Source: an uncultured Bacilli bacterium (GTDB taxonomy: Bacteria; Bacillota_I; Bacilli_A; RF39; UBA660). From it: a stretch of DNA of 64,000 nt. The stretch covers positions 1-64,000 of the forward strand of contig CAKOHK010000001.1 of NCBI GenBank assembly GCA_934085595.1, given 5' to 3'. The position numbers and the translations under genes were made by a program. The notes below the pieces were generated by a model. The model did not search any database, had not been told where the DNA came from, and saw only the letters and a list, made by a program, of their open reading frames with translations. Below are positions 8,861 to 17,813 of the stretch, one piece after another. Position 1 is the first letter of the stretch. The number at the start of each line of letters is the position of its first letter.

Positions 8861-9493
8861 ATGGAAAAAACAATAAAAACAATATATGAAAAAGAAATGG
8901 AAGAATTAAATAGTCTTACTAGTGTTAAAAAACTATTATTACACAGCTGCTGCGCACCTTGTAGTAGTCATGTTATATCATTTCTAACTAAATATTTTGA
9001 TATTACTATTTTATATTATAATCCAAATATATCACCAAGAAGTGAATACGAAAAAAGAAAACAAGAGCAAATAAAATTACTAGATATGATAGAAACTAAA
9101 AATAAACTTGATTATATAGACTGTGATTATGATAATGATTTATATAATGAAAAAGTAAAAGGATATGAATCATGCAAAGAAAGAGGAGAAAGATGCACTA
9201 TATGTTTCGATCTAAGGCTTCAAAAAACAGCACTTCTAGCCAAAGAAAACAATTATGATTATTTCTGTACAACTCTTTCGGTAAGTCCATATAAAAACTC
9301 AAAATTAATAAATGAAATAGGTGAAAAATTAGAAAAAGAATATAATGTAAAATGGTTATATTCAGATTTTAAAAAAGATAATGGTTATAAAAACTCAATA
9401 GAATTATCTAAAAAATATGGTTTATATAGACAAGATTATTGTGGATGCATATATTCTAAAATAGAAAGAGAAAATTATAAAAGTAATAAATAA
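8861..9493 (+). CDS. queH: Epoxyqueuosine reductase QueH
   Basis: 210 residues of the former DUF208 family: adjacent cysteines in HSCCAPC (Cys30, Cys31, Cys34), a central ESCKERGERCTIC cluster, CTTLSVSPYKNSKLI, and a C-terminal DYCGCIYS. QueH reduces epoxyqueuosine to queuosine in tRNA, replacing QueG, with a [4Fe-4S] cluster and an adjacent metal. No other queuosine gene is visible here, so the cell may salvage precursors. It follows the ABC-F gene with a 2-bp gap. Confidence 0.93.
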   Translation: MEKTIKTIYEKEMEELNSLTSVKKLLLHSCCAPCSSHVISFLTKYFDITILYYNPNISPRSEYEKRKQEQIKLLDMIETKNKLDYIDCDYDNDLYNEKVKGYESCKERGERCTICFDLRLQKTALLAKENNYDYFCTTLSVSPYKNSKLINEIGEKLEKEYNVKWLYSDFKKDNGYKNSIELSKKYGLYRQDYCGCIYSKIERENYKSNK

Positions 9494-9527
9494 TATAAAA
9501 TAACTCATACTAATAAAGGTGATATAA

Positions 9528-10376
9528 GTGTGGGTTATTTTTTCATTACTAGCAGGTTTCTTTTCAGCACTAACAAGCGTACTTTCATCTTTTGCATCCA
9601 AAAAAGTAGATAGTTTAATATCTACTTTATTAAGAGTGTCTTTAATTAATATAATTCTTTTAATAATTTTAATATCTCTAGGACTCATCGGTGATATATA
9701 TAACATAAGCTTGAAAACGTTTGTATTTTTAATACTATCTGGTCTAAGTACAGCACTTTTGTGGATATATTATTTTAAAGCACTTGAAGAAGGTAGTGTT
9801 AATAAAGTAAGTCCTGTAGATAAATTAAGTATAGTATTAACTTTAATATTATCAAATATATTTTTAAAAGAAGAAATAACTATTATTAAAGCTATATCAA
9901 TGTTACTTATAGTAACTGGCTCTCTTTTAACTATAAAAAAAGATGATAAAAATGCTAAAAGTAATAAATGGCTATTATACGCTATATTAACTGGTATATT
10001 TACAAGTACTACAACTATATTAGGTAAAATAGGTATAAAAGATATAAATCCAAATATAGCTTTATTTGTAAGAACAATAGTTGCTTTCATAGTTTTATTA
10101 ATTATAAATATTATAAAGAAAAACTTAAAAAGTATTAAAAAAATAGATAAAAAAGATTTTATATGCATTTTATTAACTGGAGTAACTACATGTATATCTT
10201 GGATATGTTATTATAAAGCATTAAAAGATGGTAATGCAGCAGATGTATTTGCTATAGAAAAATCCTCATTATTATTTGCAGTTTTATTATCAACTATATT
10301 CTTAAAAGATAAGCTCTATAAAAAGACTATCATAGGTTTAATAATTATAGTAATAGGTATAGTTTTACTATTGTAA
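9528..10376 (+). CDS. EamA/DMT-superfamily transporter
   Basis: 282 residues, ten predicted helices in two EamA repeats (each with the ALKxGxAxxVxxxxKSS/ALEEGSVNKVSPVDKLS motif at its centre, about 83-101 and 228-246). It is therefore a drug/metabolite exporter of unknown substrate. The start is GTG at 9528, chosen because AAAGGTG lies just upstream; no good ATG is available. It lies 34 bp after queH, possibly in the same operon. Confidence 0.87.
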   Translation: MWVIFSLLAGFFSALTSVLSSFASKKVDSLISTLLRVSLINIILLIILISLGLIGDIYNISLKTFVFLILSGLSTALLWIYYFKALEEGSVNKVSPVDKLSIVLTLILSNIFLKEEITIIKAISMLLIVTGSLLTIKKDDKNAKSNKWLLYAILTGIFTSTTTILGKIGIKDINPNIALFVRTIVAFIVLLIINIIKKNLKSIKKIDKKDFICILLTGVTTCISWICYYKALKDGNAADVFAIEKSSLLFAVLLSTIFLKDKLYKKTIIGLIIIVIGIVLLL

Positions 10377-10417
10377 TAAATTATTAAAAGTTATATTATT
10401 TATATAAGAGGTAACAT

Positions 10418-11131
10418 ATGAATAATATAGAAAAACTACAAAATATAATAGATACTTATGATGATATCGTATTTTTTACAGGAGCAGGAGTAAGTACAGG
10501 AAGTGGTATAAAAGATTTTAGAGGTAAAAATGGTATTTATAAAGATAAAAGTAATATAAATCCAGAATATCTATTAAGTATTAATTGTTTTAATAATGAA
10601 CCAGAGTTATTTTATGATTTTTATAAGAATAATATGAACTCTTTAAATATAGAACCAAATGTAGTTCATAAATATTTAAAAAAGTTAGAAGACAAGGGTA
10701 AATTAAAAAGTATTATCACTCAAAACATTGATGGTCTTCATGAGAAAGCAGGATGTAAGAATGTTATTCCTATTCACGGGACTATATATGAAAATCACTG
10801 CATTTTATGTGGTAAAAGCTATAGTGCAAACTATGTATTTGATAGTATCGGTGTTCCAAGATGTACATGCACAGGTATAATAAAACCGGATGTTGTTTTA
10901 TATGGAGAAAGTTTATATGATAACTTTATAAAAGCACAGTATCTTTGCTATACATCAAAAGTGTTAATAGTACTTGGAACTTCATTATTAGTAGAACCTG
11001 CAGCAAGTTTAGTAGGACTATTTAAAGGTGAGAAATTAGTTATAATAAACGATTCTAAAACACCATACGATAATAAAGCGGATTTAGTAATACATGAAGA
11101 CTTAAATAAAGTATTTGAATTATTAAAGTAA
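10418..11131 (+). CDS. cobB: NAD-dependent protein deacetylase (sirtuin)
   Basis: 237 residues. Rossmann motif FTGAGVSTGSGIKDFRG (about 20-36), catalytic QNIDGLH and IHGT with the active-site His, a zinc site of four Cys (HCILC and CTC pairs), GTSLLVEPA and INDS for NAD binding. Removes acetyl (or longer acyl) groups from lysines using NAD+. Ribosome binding site AGAGGT, ATG start. An APH-fold kinase gene starts 10 bp downstream. Confidence 0.93.
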   Translation: MNNIEKLQNIIDTYDDIVFFTGAGVSTGSGIKDFRGKNGIYKDKSNINPEYLLSINCFNNEPELFYDFYKNNMNSLNIEPNVVHKYLKKLEDKGKLKSIITQNIDGLHEKAGCKNVIPIHGTIYENHCILCGKSYSANYVFDSIGVPRCTCTGIIKPDVVLYGESLYDNFIKAQYLCYTSKVLIVLGTSLLVEPAASLVGLFKGEKLVIINDSKTPYDNKADLVIHEDLNKVFELLK

Positions 11132-11141
11132 AGGAGTTTAT

Positions 11142-12008
11142 ATGATTTATGAAAAATGGCGTGAACTAAATATTGATCCAAGCAAAATAAAATACAAAAA
11201 TATTATAGTAGAAAAAATAATAAGTTATCCACCAGCAGGCAATGATGTAGTAGAATGTATAGCTGAAGTAAACGACAAAAAAGAAAATGTTTTTATTAAA
11301 ATAGAACGCAGTAAAGTATGTGATTTTGAAAGTGAAGTAAAACATTTGAATTATCTCTTAGATAATAATTATTATACAAAACTACCAAAAGTATATGAAA
11401 ATGGCTCTTTTGATGGAAAGAATTATATTGTTTTATCAAAAATAGAAGGAGAAAGACTTTCTGATATCTTGTCAAAAGACAAAGAAAATAAAAAAGGGCT
11501 TTTATATAAGTATGGAAAAGAACTTGCAATTATTCATAAAATACCATGTCAAACACTCAATATAGCAAAACAAAGAATTATAAATGAATTACCAGAAGTA
11601 AAAATATATACTTTACTTGAAAGTGAAAAAGAAATAAAAAAATATATAGATTATTTAAAAGAAAATGATTTTGAAAAATCATATGATACTTTTATTCATG
11701 GAGATTTTCATTATGGTAATATATTATGGGTAAATGATGAAATAAATGGCGTCATAGATTGGGAATATAGCGGAAGAGGTTTAAAAGAGCAAGATATAGC
11801 TTGGGCTATTACACTTAGGTATAATCAAAAGTTTATGAATAATAAAGAGGATATAAATAATTTTTTAAATGGATATAAATCAATAGGAAATTATAATGAT
11901 AAAATACTTAAATGGTGTCTTATTAATGCGTATTGTCATTTTTACTTAATGAATAAAGATATTGATTATAGGAAAAACGTATTAAAAATGCTTTCATATT
12001 TAAATTAG
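11142..12008 (+). CDS. Aminoglycoside phosphotransferase/choline-kinase fold protein
   Basis: 288 residues with the APH catalytic loop HGDFHYGN (about 186-193) and metal-binding GVIDWEYSGRG (about 205). N-terminal half carries the ATP-lobe pattern (VFIKIER, then YIVLSKIEGERL). The family phosphorylates aminoglycosides, choline, fructosamine or other small molecules; resistance cannot be claimed from this. AAGGAG precedes the ATG. The stop codon lies within the CIRCE element of the next gene. Confidence 0.85.
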   Translation: MIYEKWRELNIDPSKIKYKNIIVEKIISYPPAGNDVVECIAEVNDKKENVFIKIERSKVCDFESEVKHLNYLLDNNYYTKLPKVYENGSFDGKNYIVLSKIEGERLSDILSKDKENKKGLLYKYGKELAIIHKIPCQTLNIAKQRIINELPEVKIYTLLESEKEIKKYIDYLKENDFEKSYDTFIHGDFHYGNILWVNDEINGVIDWEYSGRGLKEQDIAWAITLRYNQKFMNNKEDINNFLNGYKSIGNYNDKILKWCLINAYCHFYLMNKDIDYRKNVLKMLSYLN

Positions 12009-12046
12009 CACTCTTTATTGACAAGTGCTAATTAGTGTGGCATAAT
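12005..12046 (+). promoter_or_regulatory. CIRCE operator and promoter of clpB
   Basis: TTAGCACTC, nine bases, AAGTGCTAA (12005-12031): the HrcA-binding CIRCE inverted repeat with one changed base. The -35 TTGACA (12018-12023) lies inside it, and -10 CATAAT (12041-12046), with an extended TG, follows after 17 nt. HrcA would block the polymerase until heat or misfolding stress. Confidence 0.93.
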
Positions 12047-12071
12047 TAGATTGATGATTGGAGGGATTAAT

Positions 12072-14168
12072 ATGTTTAATCAAAATGAAGAAGAAAACGT
12101 TCTATTAAAATATGGACGTAATATAAATGAAGATGTTAAAAATAACAAGATAGATCCAATAATTGGACGTGATGAGGAGATTCGTAGTATAACTAGAATA
12201 CTATCTAGAAAAACTAAGAATAATCCAGTTCTTATTGGTGAACCAGGTGTTGGTAAAACAGCAATAGTAGAAGGTCTTGCAAGAAGAATAGTAAAAGGAG
12301 ATGTACCACTTAGTTTAAAAGATAAAACTATATGGGAATTAAATATGGCTTCTTTAATTGCTGGAGCTAAATATCGTGGTGAGTTTGAAGAAAGACTTAA
12401 AAAAGTACTTGATGAAATTAAGAAAAGTGAAGGCAACATCATAATGTTTATAGATGAAATACATCTAATTGTCGGAACAGGTGCTGTAGATGGAGCTATG
12501 GATACAGGTAATATATTAAAACCAATGCTTGCCCGTGGCGAAATACATGTAATCGGAGCAACTACTCTTAATGAATATAGAATGTATATTGAAAAAGATG
12601 GAGCACTTGAGCGTAGATTCCAAAAAGTAACAGTAAGTGAACCAACAGTAGAAGATACAATAACAATACTACGTGGACTTAAAGAAAGATTTGAAATATA
12701 TCACGGAGTAACAATTCAAGATAAAGCACTAGTAAGTGCTGCTACATTATCAAATAGATATATTACAGATAGATTCTTACCAGATAAAGCAATAGATTTA
12801 GTAGATGAAGCATGCGCAACAATCAAAGTACAAATGGATAGTGTACCAACTTCACTTGATGAAATTACAAGAAAAATACTAACTTTGCAAGTAGAAAAAG
12901 AAGCACTTAAGAAAGAAAAAGATGAATTGTCACTTAAAAGACTTGAAAAAATAGATAATGAATTATATACACTTAAAGGCAAAGAAGCAGAACTTAATGC
13001 AAAATGGAAAGAAGAAAAAACAACAAACGAAGAAATTAAAAGAGTTAAATCAGATATATCAAAATATACTTTTGAGTTTGAAAAAGCAAAGAATAGTTAT
13101 GATTTAGAAAATGCAGCTAGAATTAAAAATGGCGTTCTTCCAAAATTACAAGCTAAACTAGAAGAATTAATGTCAAATGCTAATAACGCTATATTATCTG
13201 ATACAGTTACAAGTGAAGATATAGCTACAGTTATTAGTAAATGGACTAATATTCCAATTTCTAAACTTATGAGTAGTGAAAAAGAGAAAATACTTAACCT
13301 TTATGACAACTTAAGAAAACGTGTTATGGGACAAGATAATGCATTAAGACTTGTAAGTGATGCGATAATTCGTTCAAGAAGTGGTATTAAAGACCCAAAT
13401 AAACCAATCGGTTCATTTATGTTCTTAGGTCCAACTGGAGTAGGTAAAACAGAAGTAGCAAGAAGTCTTGCATATGAGTTATTCGATGATGAACATCATA
13501 TGGTAAGAATAGATATGAGTGAATACATGGAAAAATATTCAGTATCTAGATTAATCGGAGCCGCACCAGGTTATGTTGGATATGAAGAGGGTGGACAATT
13601 AACTGAAAAAGTAAGAAGAAATCCATACTCAATCGTACTATTTGATGAAATAGAAAAAGCACATCCTGATGTACTTAATCTATTATTACAAATACTAGAT
13701 GAAGGAAGACTAACAGACTCAAATGGACGTACAGTTGACTTTAAAAACACAATAATAATTATGACATCAAATGTAGGAAGCGAACACATTATTAATAATG
13801 AAGAAGATAAAGTAAGAGGTGAATTAAATAAATACTTTAGACCAGAGTTCTTAAATAGACTTGATGAAATAATAGTATTTAATAAATTAAGTAAATCTGA
13901 TTTAGAAGAAATATTAAATAAAATAATTAATGAAATCGAAACAAGACTAAGTGATTTAAATGTTAAAATAACTCTTTCAGAAGAAGCTAAAAAATATTTA
14001 ATCGATAATGGTTATGATGAGTTCTATGGAGCAAGACCACTTAAAAGACTTGTTAATAATAAATTAGAAACACTTATTGCTAAAAAACTAATTAATAATG
14101 AAATAAAATCTGGTACTAAGATCATAGTAAATTATGATAAAGAAAAAGATATACTTATAATAAAATAG
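12072..14168 (+). CDS. clpB: ClpB-type AAA+ disaggregase lacking the N-terminal domain
   Basis: 698 residues from the ATG with a TTGGAGGGA site; TTG/ATG codons further 5' (12051, 12054) have none. The sequence begins directly at the first AAA domain (IDPIIGRDEEI), Walker A GEPGVGKT (about 56) and Walker B MFIDEIH. A coiled middle domain (about 270-370, Lys/Glu-rich, resembling the ClpB M domain) separates it from the second AAA domain with Walker A GPTGVGKT (about 453) and Walker B LFDEIEKAHPDV. The M domain and lack of an obvious IGF/L ClpP-docking loop favour ClpB over ClpC. The double-Clp N domain is missing, as in the short ClpB isoform. Controlled by CIRCE. Confidence 0.87.
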   Translation: MFNQNEEENVLLKYGRNINEDVKNNKIDPIIGRDEEIRSITRILSRKTKNNPVLIGEPGVGKTAIVEGLARRIVKGDVPLSLKDKTIWELNMASLIAGAKYRGEFEERLKKVLDEIKKSEGNIIMFIDEIHLIVGTGAVDGAMDTGNILKPMLARGEIHVIGATTLNEYRMYIEKDGALERRFQKVTVSEPTVEDTITILRGLKERFEIYHGVTIQDKALVSAATLSNRYITDRFLPDKAIDLVDEACATIKVQMDSVPTSLDEITRKILTLQVEKEALKKEKDELSLKRLEKIDNELYTLKGKEAELNAKWKEEKTTNEEIKRVKSDISKYTFEFEKAKNSYDLENAARIKNGVLPKLQAKLEELMSNANNAILSDTVTSEDIATVISKWTNIPISKLMSSEKEKILNLYDNLRKRVMGQDNALRLVSDAIIRSRSGIKDPNKPIGSFMFLGPTGVGKTEVARSLAYELFDDEHHMVRIDMSEYMEKYSVSRLIGAAPGYVGYEEGGQLTEKVRRNPYSIVLFDEIEKAHPDVLNLLLQILDEGRLTDSNGRTVDFKNTIIIMTSNVGSEHIINNEEDKVRGELNKYFRPEFLNRLDEIIVFNKLSKSDLEEILNKIINEIETRLSDLNVKITLSEEAKKYLIDNGYDEFYGARPLKRLVNNKLETLIAKKLINNEIKSGTKIIVNYDKEKDILIIK

Positions 14169-14184
14169 CGCTTAGCGCTATTTT
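14162..14184. terminator. Bidirectional terminator
   Basis: Perfect palindrome AAAATAGCGCT/AGCGCTATTTT overlapping both the clpB stop and the end of the convergent gene, with A/T runs on both sides. Confidence 0.88.
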
Positions 14185-14725
14185 ATTTTGAATACCTATC
14201 TCTTTTTAATAATAATAAGTTTGGCATACTTTTTAAAGAAACAATTTCAAGAGAATTATACTCATTAAGAGAGCTATCATCAACGCCATAATCTTCAAGC
14301 AATAAAGCACAAGTATCATGAGTTAAATTACATTCATCTCTATAAGCGGGATTATCACTAAATGTTTGAAATAAGTTAACATTACCAATCTGTTTATTTG
14401 ATAAATTATACGCATACATAAAAAGCGGTATATTCCTATTATCAGAAACAGTACTAGCTATTAATAACTGTCTATCGCATATATTTAAGTCTTTAACATT
14501 ATTTATTAAAATATCCAAACTTCTCTCATAAATATTATAACTAGCAAGAGCATTATATATTCCCATAGCACTAATAACTTCTCTTTCTTCATTAGTTATA
14601 TAATCTCTCATAACAGAAAAATCAAGATTTAATATGTACTCAAAATATTCATAAACAGCACTACTAAACATCCATTTTTCCTTTTTTAATCTATTTTCGA
14701 GTTCTTCTTTTGTATATTTATGCAT
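14183..14725 (-). CDS. Hypothetical alpha-helical protein
   Basis: 180 residues, not recognised. No signal peptide or membrane helix; mostly helical, with a Cys-containing stretch near residues 122-130 (YRDECNLTHDTCALLLEDYG). The start is followed by a charged MHKYTKEELENRLKKEKW. A GAGGTAAAG site precedes the ATG, and the gene is convergent with clpB, sharing its terminator. No function is suggested. Confidence 0.65.
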   Translation of the reverse strand: MHKYTKEELENRLKKEKWMFSSAVYEYFEYILNLDFSVMRDYITNEEREVISAMGIYNALASYNIYERSLDILINNVKDLNICDRQLLIASTVSDNRNIPLFMYAYNLSNKQIGNVNLFQTFSDNPAYRDECNLTHDTCALLLEDYGVDDSSLNEYNSLEIVSLKSMPNLLLLKRDRYSK

Positions 14726-14778
14726 AATTCTTTACCTCTATCAAATTAATTATACATAAATATACTATTAAATACAAG

Positions 14779-14807
14779 TTGTATAAAAATAAAATTAATG
14801 GTAAAAT
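14779..14807 (+). promoter_or_regulatory. Promoter of gpmI
   Basis: TTGTAT (14779-14784), 17 nt, TAAAAT (14802-14807), then a short leader with AAGGAGAG before the gpmI ATG. Confidence 0.5.
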
Positions 14808-14830
14808 ATTTATGAAAATAAGGAGAGCGT

Positions 14831-16333
14831 ATGAAAAAGATATTACTTTGTATTATGGATGGTGTCGGTTATAGGAGCGAAGAATATGGTAATGCAGTTA
14901 AGGCTGCAAAGACTCCTAATTTAGATATGCTTAAAAGTATTTATCCACATAGCTTACTTGACGCAAGTGGAGAAATGGTTGGTCTTCCAAGTGGACAAAT
15001 TGGTAATTCAGAAGTAGGTCACATGAATATAGGAGCAGGCAGAATAGTATATCAGCCTTTAATGAGAATAACAAATGACATAAAAAGTGGAAAGTTTTTT
15101 GAAAATGAAAACATTAACGAAGTAATAGATCACGTAATTAAAAATAATTCACGTCTTCATTTAATGGGCCTTTTAAGTGATGGAGGAGTACACTCACATA
15201 TAGATCATCTTTTCGCGCTTCTTGATTTATGCAAGAAGAAAAATCTAAAAGATGTTTATGTGCATGTATTTACTGATGGAAGAGATACACCTATTAAAAG
15301 TGGAAGAGATTATATTATTAAATTACAAAATAAATTAAAAGAAATAGGTTTTGGAAAAATAGCGAGTATTAGTGGAAGATACTATGTTATGGATAGAGAT
15401 AACAATTATGATAGAGTTAGAAAAGCATATGATGTTATCGCAAATGGCCTTGGACATGTATATGAAAATATATTAGATTACGTAGATTATGAATATGAAA
15501 ATAATGTAACTGATGAGTTTATTAAACCAGCTATTATTGATAGAAATGGAATACTTAAATCAAATGATGGTATTATTGTATACAACTATAGACCAGATAG
15601 ATTAAGAGAAATATGCACAGCAATAACAAATAATGAGTTTGATGCTTTTCCAAGGAAGAATCTTAAGAACATTAAAATGATAACAATGATGCTTGTAAGT
15701 GATAGTGTAAAATGTAAAAGAGCATACGAACTAGAAACACTTAATAATACTCTAGGAGAATACATAGAAAAAAATAATTTAACGCAGCTTAGAATAGCAG
15801 AAACAGAAAAATATGCTCATGTTACATATTTCTTTGATGGAGGACTTGAAAAAGAATATGCTCATGATAAAAGAATATTAATCCCATCACCAAAAGTAGC
15901 AACATATGATTTAATGCCAGAAATGAGTGCATACAAAATAACCGATAAATTATTAGAAGAACTAGATAATTTTGATTTAATAATATTAAACTACGCTAAC
16001 GGTGATATGGTAGGACACACAGGTGTATTTGATAAAACTGTAAAAGCAGTAGAAGTAGTTGATGAATGTGTTGGTAAGTTATATGAAAAATGCAAAGAAA
16101 AAGATATAACAATGGTAATAAGTGCAGATCATGGAAATGCAGAGGTAATGCTTGATGAAAGCGGAAATGTAGTAACAAGCCATACAACAAGTAAAGTGCC
16201 ATTAATAATAACAGATAAGAATTATAAAGTAAAAGATGGTAAAATATCAGATATAGCGCCAACTATACTAAATATAATGGGACTAGAAGTACCAAAAGAA
16301 ATGACATCAGATGTACTAGTAGAAAGGATTTAA
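14831..16333 (+). CDS. gpmI: 2,3-bisphosphoglycerate-independent phosphoglycerate mutase
   Basis: 500 residues, the usual length. Metal site MDGVGYR at the N-terminus, phosphoserine motif GQIGNSEVGH with Ser60, substrate region HVFTDGRDTPIKSG, and the second metal site SADHGNAEVM near the C-terminus. Interconverts 3- and 2-phosphoglycerate in glycolysis, Mn-dependent. AAGGAGAG ribosome binding site. A DUF1292 gene follows after one base. Confidence 0.96.
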   Translation: MKKILLCIMDGVGYRSEEYGNAVKAAKTPNLDMLKSIYPHSLLDASGEMVGLPSGQIGNSEVGHMNIGAGRIVYQPLMRITNDIKSGKFFENENINEVIDHVIKNNSRLHLMGLLSDGGVHSHIDHLFALLDLCKKKNLKDVYVHVFTDGRDTPIKSGRDYIIKLQNKLKEIGFGKIASISGRYYVMDRDNNYDRVRKAYDVIANGLGHVYENILDYVDYEYENNVTDEFIKPAIIDRNGILKSNDGIIVYNYRPDRLREICTAITNNEFDAFPRKNLKNIKMITMMLVSDSVKCKRAYELETLNNTLGEYIEKNNLTQLRIAETEKYAHVTYFFDGGLEKEYAHDKRILIPSPKVATYDLMPEMSAYKITDKLLEELDNFDLIILNYANGDMVGHTGVFDKTVKAVEVVDECVGKLYEKCKEKDITMVISADHGNAEVMLDESGNVVTSHTTSKVPLIITDKNYKVKDGKISDIAPTILNIMGLEVPKEMTSDVLVERI

Positions 16334-16334
16334 A

Positions 16335-16571
16335 ATGCACGAATTAAAAGTAAAAGATGAAAAAGGAAAAACAGTAACACTAAACGTAATAGATATAATA
16401 AGTGATAACCCATTTGATAAAGAATATATAATATTTACAAAAGAAAATGATGGAGTTATATACGCAAGTGAACTGATATTAAATAATGATAATTACATAA
16501 TAAGAGATGTAGAAACTAAAGAAGAACTAGATTATATTAATAATGAAATACTAAATAATGATAATGAATAA
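16335..16571 (+). CDS. DUF1292 family protein
   Basis: 78 residues, acidic, with the DUF1292 pattern (DEKGKTVTLNVIDII, then KEYIIFTKENDGVIYASEL). Function unknown; family members are common small proteins of Bacillota. The start ATG is one base after the gpmI stop, with GAAAGGATT upstream, so translation is coupled. Confidence 0.8.
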   Translation: MHELKVKDEKGKTVTLNVIDIISDNPFDKEYIIFTKENDGVIYASELILNNDNYIIRDVETKEELDYINNEILNNDNE

Positions 16572-16584
16572 TATATAAAAATGT

Positions 16585-16610
16585 AAAAGAGATGATATTT
16601 CTCTTTTATT
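16585..16610 (+). terminator. Terminator of the gpmI operon
   Basis: AAAAGAGAT pairs with ATTTCTCTTTT around a three-base loop, ending in TTTTATT. Confidence 0.78.
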
Positions 16611-16707
16611 ATTTGATTTTTCTAGTATAATAGATATAGTGATTTTTATATTTTAAAAGAAACAAAAACAATTTTTAAATATATTAATAATTTGAGGAAG
16701 TGAAGAA

Positions 16708-17418
16708 ATGAATAGTATACCTGCACACGTAGGCATTATAATGGATGGCAATGGAAGATGGGCAACTAGAAGAGGTCTTAAAAGAACTGAAGGACATTAT
16801 GCTGGATATAAAACTCTTAAGAAAACAGCTCTTTATATATTAGAAAAAGGTGTTAAATATCTAAGTGTTTTTGCATTTTCTACAGAAAACTTTAAAAGAA
16901 CTAAAGATGAAGTGAATTATTTAATGGATTTATTCGTAACAGCATTTAAAAGTGATGTAAACTTCTTTTTAAAAAATGATGTTAAAGTAGTATTTTCAGG
17001 AAGAAAAGAGCCGCTTAGTGATAAAGTTTATAATACCATGAAAGAACTTGAGAATCAAACTAAAGACTGTAAGAAAGGTGTATTTAATGTATGCCTTAAT
17101 TATGGAGGACAAAGTGAAATAGTAGATGCATGTAAAAAAATAACTAATATGGTCATTAATAAAGAAATAGATTTAGATAGTATCAATACTGAAACATTCT
17201 ATAAATATTTATATAATGATTTACCACCAATAGATTTACTTATAAGAACAAGTGGTGAAGTTAGAATAAGTAATTTTATGCTTTATAGTATTAGTTATTC
17301 AGAATTATATTTTACAAGTACTTGTTTTCCAGACTTCGATGAAAGGGAGTTTGACCTAGCACTTAGTGATTATCAAAGTAGAAATATAACTAAAGGCGAT
17401 AATAAAAATGTTAAGTAG
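16708..17418 (+). CDS. uppS: Undecaprenyl diphosphate synthase (cis-prenyltransferase)
   Basis: 236 residues. Catalytic Asp13 in IIMDGNGRWA, then LSVFAFSTENFKR and the C-terminal LLIRTSGEVRISNFMLY and SELYFTSTCFPDFDE regions. Makes the lipid carrier for peptidoglycan by adding isopentenyl units to farnesyl diphosphate. The RTSGE segment continues VRISNF where most homologues have QRLSNF. Unlike many Bacillota, no cdsA follows. Confidence 0.94.
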   Translation: MNSIPAHVGIIMDGNGRWATRRGLKRTEGHYAGYKTLKKTALYILEKGVKYLSVFAFSTENFKRTKDEVNYLMDLFVTAFKSDVNFFLKNDVKVVFSGRKEPLSDKVYNTMKELENQTKDCKKGVFNVCLNYGGQSEIVDACKKITNMVINKEIDLDSINTETFYKYLYNDLPPIDLLIRTSGEVRISNFMLYSISYSELYFTSTCFPDFDEREFDLALSDYQSRNITKGDNKNVK

Positions 17419-17419
17419 T

Positions 17420-17442
17420 GAGCAAAAGTTGCTTGCTTTTTT
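17420..17442 (+). terminator. Terminator of uppS
   Basis: GAGCAA pairs with TTGCTT, then GCTTTTTT. Insulates uppS from the toxin module downstream. Confidence 0.65.
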
Positions 17443-17491
17443 ATATGCATTTTAAAATTGCAAAAATAATAATTTTTTTTGATTTGTTTGC

Positions 17492-17520
17492 TTGCAATAG
17501 AAACTAATGTTTGATATAAT
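17492..17520 (+). promoter_or_regulatory. Promoter of the type I toxin mRNA
   Basis: TTGCAA (17492-17497), 17 nt, TATAAT (17515-17520) with extended -10 TGA. The predicted start, about 17526-17527, coincides with the first base of the 5' pairing arm. Confidence 0.8.
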
Positions 17521-17593
17521 GCATAAAGGAATACTTAATAGTTGGGTGGTGCCAAATTCATATTTGAAAAGATAGGAAGGAGGCTGGTATATT

Positions 17594-17695
17594 ATGAACA
17601 AAAAAGATTTTTCAATATCTGTTTTGGGATTAACTATATTAATCTTAGTTATTTTAGTGCTTATTCTAGCAGTAGCTTTAATAAGTTTTATATAA
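17594..17695 (+). CDS. Hydrophobic 33-residue peptide, candidate type I toxin
   Basis: A short gene with a strong GAAGGAGG site 10 nt before ATG. The peptide starts MNKKDFSISVLGLTI and continues as one uninterrupted hydrophobic helix of Leu, Ile and Val to the end (about residues 8-33), without a charged tail. Size, single transmembrane helix and the RNA architecture around it (5'-3' panhandle, 3' overlapping antisense RNA) match pore-forming type I toxins such as BsrG, TxpA or AapA1, but there is no clear sequence family. Alternatives are a small membrane regulator or a holin-like peptide. Confidence 0.75.
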   Translation: MNKKDFSISVLGLTILILVILVLILAVALISFI

Positions 17696-17731
17696 GAAAA
17701 GAACCACCTAACTCAGCGATGAATTAGGTGG
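17693..17731 (-). terminator. Terminator of the antisense RNA
   Basis: CCACCTAA (17704-17711) pairs with TTAGGTGG (17724-17731), extended by TCA/TGA across one mismatch, loop GCGA. On the minus strand it is followed by TTCTTTTCTTAT; on the plus strand no T run follows, so it works only for the antisense direction. Confidence 0.75.
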
Positions 17732-17807
17732 ACAACATAAATGTTGGCATCACTCAACACGTGTATATTAAGTGTTCCTTTTTTATTGTATGAAGTTTCC
17801 TTCACAT
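17693..17807 (-). ncRNA. Candidate antisense RNA antitoxin
   Basis: A minus-strand promoter predicts a start at about 17807; a strong hairpin with a U-rich tail ends transcription near 17693. The resulting RNA of about 115 nt is fully complementary to the 3' part of the toxin mRNA including the panhandle arm, the topology of RatA/TxpA and SR4/BsrG in Bacillus subtilis. No expression data are available. Confidence 0.68.
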
Positions 17808-17813
17808 GTATAC

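Larger units (their letters stand above)
17526..17780 (+). other. 5'-3' panhandle of the toxin mRNA (long-distance inverted repeat)
   Basis: The 30 nt 17526-17555 pair with 17744-17758 and 17766-17780: 15 bp, a 7-nt bulge, then 15 bp, with only three G-U wobbles and no mismatch. The arms lie at the predicted first and last transcribed bases, enclosing the peptide gene. The T run at 17779-17784 directly follows, so the right arm is also the 3' end; a local AACAC/GTGTT hairpin could terminate. End-to-end pairing that keeps a full-length toxin mRNA untranslated is known from hok and aapA1-type systems. Confidence 0.8.

Noticed and set aside
11142..12008. Aminoglycoside resistance gene
   Set aside because: Only the general APH fold is visible; many such proteins have metabolic substrates.
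12072..14168. ClpC or ClpE
   Set aside because: The middle region has ClpB M-domain character, no N-terminal Clp repeats or zinc finger, and no clear ClpP-binding loop; ClpB is the better name, though not certain.
17542..17727. 61-codon ORF starting TTG in another frame over the type I module
   Set aside because: No ribosome binding site, mixed composition, and it runs across the antisense terminator hairpin; the 33-codon frame is much better supported.
17526..17780. MITE or insertion sequence with terminal inverted repeats
   Set aside because: The arms coincide with the predicted start and end of a transcript that has its own promoter; no flanking target duplication is visible, and the inside encodes a peptide with a strong ribosome binding site.
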